Positions 61,374 to 64,000 of a stretch of 64,000 nt of DNA are shown here, in pieces. The stretch spans positions 1 through 64,000 of the forward strand of contig CBFHZN010000002.1 in NCBI GenBank assembly GCA_965660355.1. The letters are read 5' to 3'. Position numbers and translations under genes: made by a program. This DNA comes from CAJXVY01 sp965660355 (GTDB lineage Bacteria; Actinomycetota; Actinomycetes; Actinomycetales; Microbacteriaceae). Each line of letters begins with the position of its first letter. The stretch's first letter is position 1. The notes beneath the pieces were generated by a model. That model saw only the letters and a program-made list of their open reading frames with translations. It was not told where the DNA came from and did no database searches.

Positions 61374-61745
61374 ATGAAAAAGTTTTTGAAAGTAATCGCC
61401 GCCTCTTTCGCGGCATTGTTTATTGCCAGCTCGCTTGCGGGTTGCGCTGAACCAGAGCAGGTAGCGGTTGAAGATTATGCGATGGTGATTGATGTTAGAA
61501 CCCCAGAGGAATTCAATGACGGACACCTCGAGGGTGCCGAGCGAATCGGAATCGCTGACAGTGATTTCATCCAACGAGTCGATGCACTGGACAAGACCGA
61601 AAATTACTACATCTACTGCAGAAGTGGAAACCGCGCAGGTCAGGCAATCAACGCAATGCGTGATTTGGGATTCACCGGTGAGTTGGTGAACGGTGGAAGT
61701 GTTGGCAATGCGAGTAGCCAGACTGGCCTAGCGGTAGTCAAATAA
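61374..61745 (+). CDS. Rhodanese-domain lipoprotein
   Basis: 123 aa. Signal peptide with lipobox SSLAGC near residue 23, then a compact rhodanese domain (AMVIDVRTPEEFNDGHLEGA; active loop CRSGNR). It would act on the outer face of the membrane, unlike the three cytoplasmic rhodanese domains across the divergent promoter. AAGGAAG precedes ATG. The methyltransferase starts at the base after its stop. Confidence 0.9.
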   Translation: MKKFLKVIAASFAALFIASSLAGCAEPEQVAVEDYAMVIDVRTPEEFNDGHLEGAERIGIADSDFIQRVDALDKTENYYIYCRSGNRAGQAINAMRDLGFTGELVNGGSVGNASSQTGLAVVK

Positions 61746-62354
61746 TTGAGCTCTAAAGAGTTTTGGGACGCCCGTTACCGGGATAGGCCCGAAAGCTGGG
61801 GAGATGACCCCAATATCTTCCTTAGTGAGATTGAGCTTTCTGGTTTATCCACTGCAGTTGATCTTGCAGGCGGTAACGGGCGTAACTCTTTGTGGTTGGC
61901 ATCAGAAGGTCTCACCGTTGAAAATGTGGACATTAGCCCAGTGGCACTTGAACAGTTTTTAGAAAGGGCCAAACAAAGAGATGTTGAGAGTCATTGTCAA
62001 ATAAATGCCTCCGACGCACAAACCGCTCAGTTTGGGTTGACTCCTGATCTGTTAGTGATTGCCTATTTGCAAATCGATTCCGAAGGCCTTTTTAGGGCTT
62101 TGAGGAATGCTTTCGCCCAGCTCCGTGATGGCTCGCAGGTGCTTGGCGTTTGGCATGCGGTTGAAAATTTAGAGCATGGCTATGGCGGACCGCCCGATAA
62201 ATCGGTTTTGGTTAGCAAGTCTCAGTTAGAACAAATCACCGCTGAATATTCATGGCATGAGCTCAGCATTGAAAACCGGGATCGGGTTGTGAAAACTGAT
62301 CACGGTGATGAGATTGCCAAGGATGTGGTTCTGTCTGGAAAACTGCGGGTTTAG
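61746..62354 (+). CDS. Class I SAM-dependent methyltransferase (TehB/thiol-methyltransferase-like)
   Basis: 202 aa. Starts FWDARYRDRPESWGDDPN, a pattern shared by TehB and thiopurine-type methyltransferases, followed by SAM motif I AVDLAGGNGRNSLWLA (glycine-rich, with A for the usual C) and NVDISPVAL. TTG start adjacent to the rhodanese lipoprotein stop, so co-transcribed. In this island, methylation of sulfide, thiols or related chalcogens is a reasonable guess, not shown. Confidence 0.8.
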   Translation: MSSKEFWDARYRDRPESWGDDPNIFLSEIELSGLSTAVDLAGGNGRNSLWLASEGLTVENVDISPVALEQFLERAKQRDVESHCQINASDAQTAQFGLTPDLLVIAYLQIDSEGLFRALRNAFAQLRDGSQVLGVWHAVENLEHGYGGPPDKSVLVSKSQLEQITAEYSWHELSIENRDRVVKTDHGDEIAKDVVLSGKLRV

Positions 62355-62393
62355 CACCACTTAGCCATCTGCACTAAAGTTGAGTAATCAACT
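62351..62393 (+). promoter_or_regulatory. Probable leuB promoter and inverted repeat
   Basis: TTAGCA (62351-62356) and TAAAGT (62375-62380) with an 18-nt spacer form a weak sigma-70-like promoter. AGTTGA (62378-62383) and TCAACT (62388-62393) are perfect arms around GTAA, just downstream. Restart of transcription after the inserted island is plausible. Confidence 0.35.
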
Positions 62394-62405
62394 GAGAGGT
62401 GACAG

Positions 62406-63434
62406 GTGGACAAGCTTAATCTGGCGGTAATTCCTGGAGATGGAATAGGCCAAGAGGTCACCCCGATAGCCTTGGAGGCACTTCATAAAGCACTTACCCC
62501 CAAAGGTGTCGAGATTACTCACACCGAGTATGACCTCGGTGCTGAGAGATATCTCAAGTCTGCCGAAACTCTTAGTCAGAATGATATGGATGCGCTTGCC
62601 TCTCACGATGCGATCCTGCTTGGTGCGGTTGGCGACCCAAGGGTCCCAAGCGGTGTTTTAGAGCGAGGGTTACTTCTGAAACTCCGGTTTGCATTTGACC
62701 ATCACATTAACCTCCGACCTTCTAAATCCTTTGCAGGCATAGAAGGTGCGCTGAGTGGAAACCCAAGCTTTGATTTTTTAGTTGTCCGAGAGGGGACTGA
62801 GGGTCCCTATGTTGGAAACGGTGGTGCCATTCGAATTGGCACCGAGCAAGAGGTTGCGAATGAAGTTAGCGTGAATACTGCTTTTGGTGTTGAGCGAGTG
62901 ATCAGGTTTGCTTTTTCGCAGGCAAACTCAAGAAACAAAAAATTGACTCTTGTTCACAAAACTAACGTTTTGACCTATGCCGGCGCTCTCTGGCAGAGAA
63001 TCTTGGATGAAGTTTCACCTGAGTTTCCAAAGGTAGAAACTGACTACATGCACATAGATGCGGCAACCATTCACATGGTCACAAACCCCTCAAGATTTGA
63101 TGTGATTGTCACCGATAATCTATTCGGAGATATCATCACTGACTTGGCTGCTGCAATTGGAGGTGGCATAGGCCTGGCCGCATCGGCTAATCTAAACCCC
63201 ACTGGGAATTTTCCTTCCATGTTCGAACCCGTTCATGGTTCGGCTCCGGATATCGCTGGCAAAAATCTGGCAGATCCGACCGCGGCTATCCTCTCCGCGG
63301 GCCTGTTGGCCGAACAGCTTGGCTACAACATTGCCGCTGACCAGATAAACCTTGCTGTTAGTGAATACGTAGCAGAAGGACATCAGGAGAAAACCACAGA
63401 AAAAATTGCCGAGAGCATTCTCTCCAGAATCTAA
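62406..63434 (+). CDS. leuB: 3-isopropylmalate dehydrogenase
   Basis: 342 aa; leucine synthesis. IPGDGIGQEV start, substrate arginines in ERGLLLKLRFAFDHHINLRP, and the metal/NAD region VTDNLFGDIITDLAAAIGGGIGLAASANLNP. GTG start with AGAGG upstream. In mycobacteria leuB follows serA; here the sulfur island intervenes. Confidence 0.95.
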   Translation: MDKLNLAVIPGDGIGQEVTPIALEALHKALTPKGVEITHTEYDLGAERYLKSAETLSQNDMDALASHDAILLGAVGDPRVPSGVLERGLLLKLRFAFDHHINLRPSKSFAGIEGALSGNPSFDFLVVREGTEGPYVGNGGAIRIGTEQEVANEVSVNTAFGVERVIRFAFSQANSRNKKLTLVHKTNVLTYAGALWQRILDEVSPEFPKVETDYMHIDAATIHMVTNPSRFDVIVTDNLFGDIITDLAAAIGGGIGLAASANLNPTGNFPSMFEPVHGSAPDIAGKNLADPTAAILSAGLLAEQLGYNIAADQINLAVSEYVAEGHQEKTTEKIAESILSRI

Positions 63435-63443
63435 AGAGGAAGT

Positions 63444-64000
63444 TATGAGCGTTGAGTTCCACCAGTCTCTAAACCAATACCCGCTACCCAGCGAGGCTAG
63501 AGAGGCGATTTTGGCAAACCCAACTTTTGGCACCCACTTCACCGATCATCAGGTGGCAATCTATTGGGAAAAGGGTAGGGGTTGGCATCAGGCTGAGGTT
63601 ATCCCCTACGGACCAATCCAACTAGACCCCTCCGCTGCTGTTCTGCACTATGGCCAAGAGGTTTTTGAAGGCATCAAGGCATATCGACACGAGGATGGAT
63701 CAGTCTGGACATTTAGGCCAACAGAGAATGCGAAGCGCCTGCAGAAAAGTGCCAAGCGGATGGCACTTCCAGAATTACCCGAGGAGCTTTTTGTTCAATC
63801 TCTGCAGGAATTGATTTCAGTTGATGGAGACTGGGTTCCACAACCAGAAAATGAAAAAACCCTTTATTTCAGACCTTTTATCATTGCGGCTGAGAATTAT
63901 TTGGGGGTAAGGGCTGCAAACAGAGCTGAATATCGGCTAATTGCATCACCTGTTGGACCATATTTCACGGGAGGTCTAAAGCCTGTGAAAATCTGGATAG
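63444..64000 (+). CDS. ilvE: Branched-chain amino acid aminotransferase (partial, runs off the window)
   Basis: First 185 codons. Fold-type IV PLP enzyme: VLHYGQEVFEGIKAYR and FRPTENAKRLQKSAKRMALP are the family N-terminal signatures; the PLP lysine region lies beyond the window. AGAGGAAG precedes ATG, 9 nt after leuB, same operon. It does the last step for leucine, isoleucine and valine. Confidence 0.95.

Noticed and set aside
1..64000. Prophage, insertion sequences, integrative elements, CRISPR arrays, rRNA
   Set aside because: No transposase, integrase, phage structural gene, direct-repeat array or rRNA-like segment was seen; gene order is mostly the conserved actinobacterial backbone.

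Overview
The window reads as chromosomal backbone of a small-genome actinobacterium. Two WhiB regulators, MtrA-MtrB-LpqB, a PdtaS-type kinase, an actinobacterial acyl-CoA carboxylase with an epsilon subunit, and the gene neighbourhoods all point to Actinobacteria. By eye the base composition is near 50% GC, low for the phylum. Genes are packed with many 1-4 nt overlaps. C50-type carotenoid genes together with a Brp/Blh beta-carotene cleavage enzyme suggest a Microbacteriaceae-like planktonic (Luna/Rhodoluna/Aquiluna-type) bacterium that makes retinal for a rhodopsin. That placement is inference; no rRNA gene is present.

Layout. 1-9.8 kb: nucleoside uptake and salvage (BmpA-type ABC transporter, cdd, deoA, add, then convergent phosphosugar mutase and pnp), with an orphan PTS EIIA/EIIB pair embedded. 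9.9-20.8 kb: lpdA-like quinone reductase, acyl-CoA carboxylase genes (accA3-type, accD, and a 55-aa accE missed by length cut-offs), maf, birA and purK/purE. A response regulator, kinase and degenerate-kinase module sits in the middle of the carboxylase cluster. 20.9-31.4 kb: lipoprotein, large LysM protein, galE, whiB2, glycosyltransferase, DUF5719-like protein, zincin-like protein and manB. 31.4-39.7 kb: mtrA-mtrB-lpqB, a ComF-like gene, hpf, secA and an Rv3235-like gene. 39.8-43 kb: SAF-domain protein, MinD-like protein with a degenerate P-loop, pdtaS and whiB1, preceded by a repeat carrying two perfect DnaA boxes. 43-44.5 kb: tRNA-Lys, two peroxiredoxins and small membrane proteins. 45-51.7 kb: carotenoid region with two separate heterodimeric lycopene cyclase pairs, Blh, lycopene elongase, crtI and crtB. 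51.7-64 kb: ilvD-ilvB-ilvH-ilvC, serA, leuB and ilvE (cut by the window end), interrupted by a CstR-like persulfide-response island with four rhodanese domains.

Most of the order matches the mycobacterial chromosome (cdd-deoA-add, pmmB-deoD, lpdA; accA3-maf-accE-accD5-birA; purK-purE; mtrAB-lpqB-hpf-secA; pdtaS-whiB1; ilvBNC-serA-leuB). The pieces that break this order are the likely accessory content: the PTS pair, the two-component module, the carotenoid/retinal block and the sulfur island. Two runs of N (14417-14630 and 18738-18756) are assembly gaps, and an apparent frameshift in the accD N-terminus lies near the second one.
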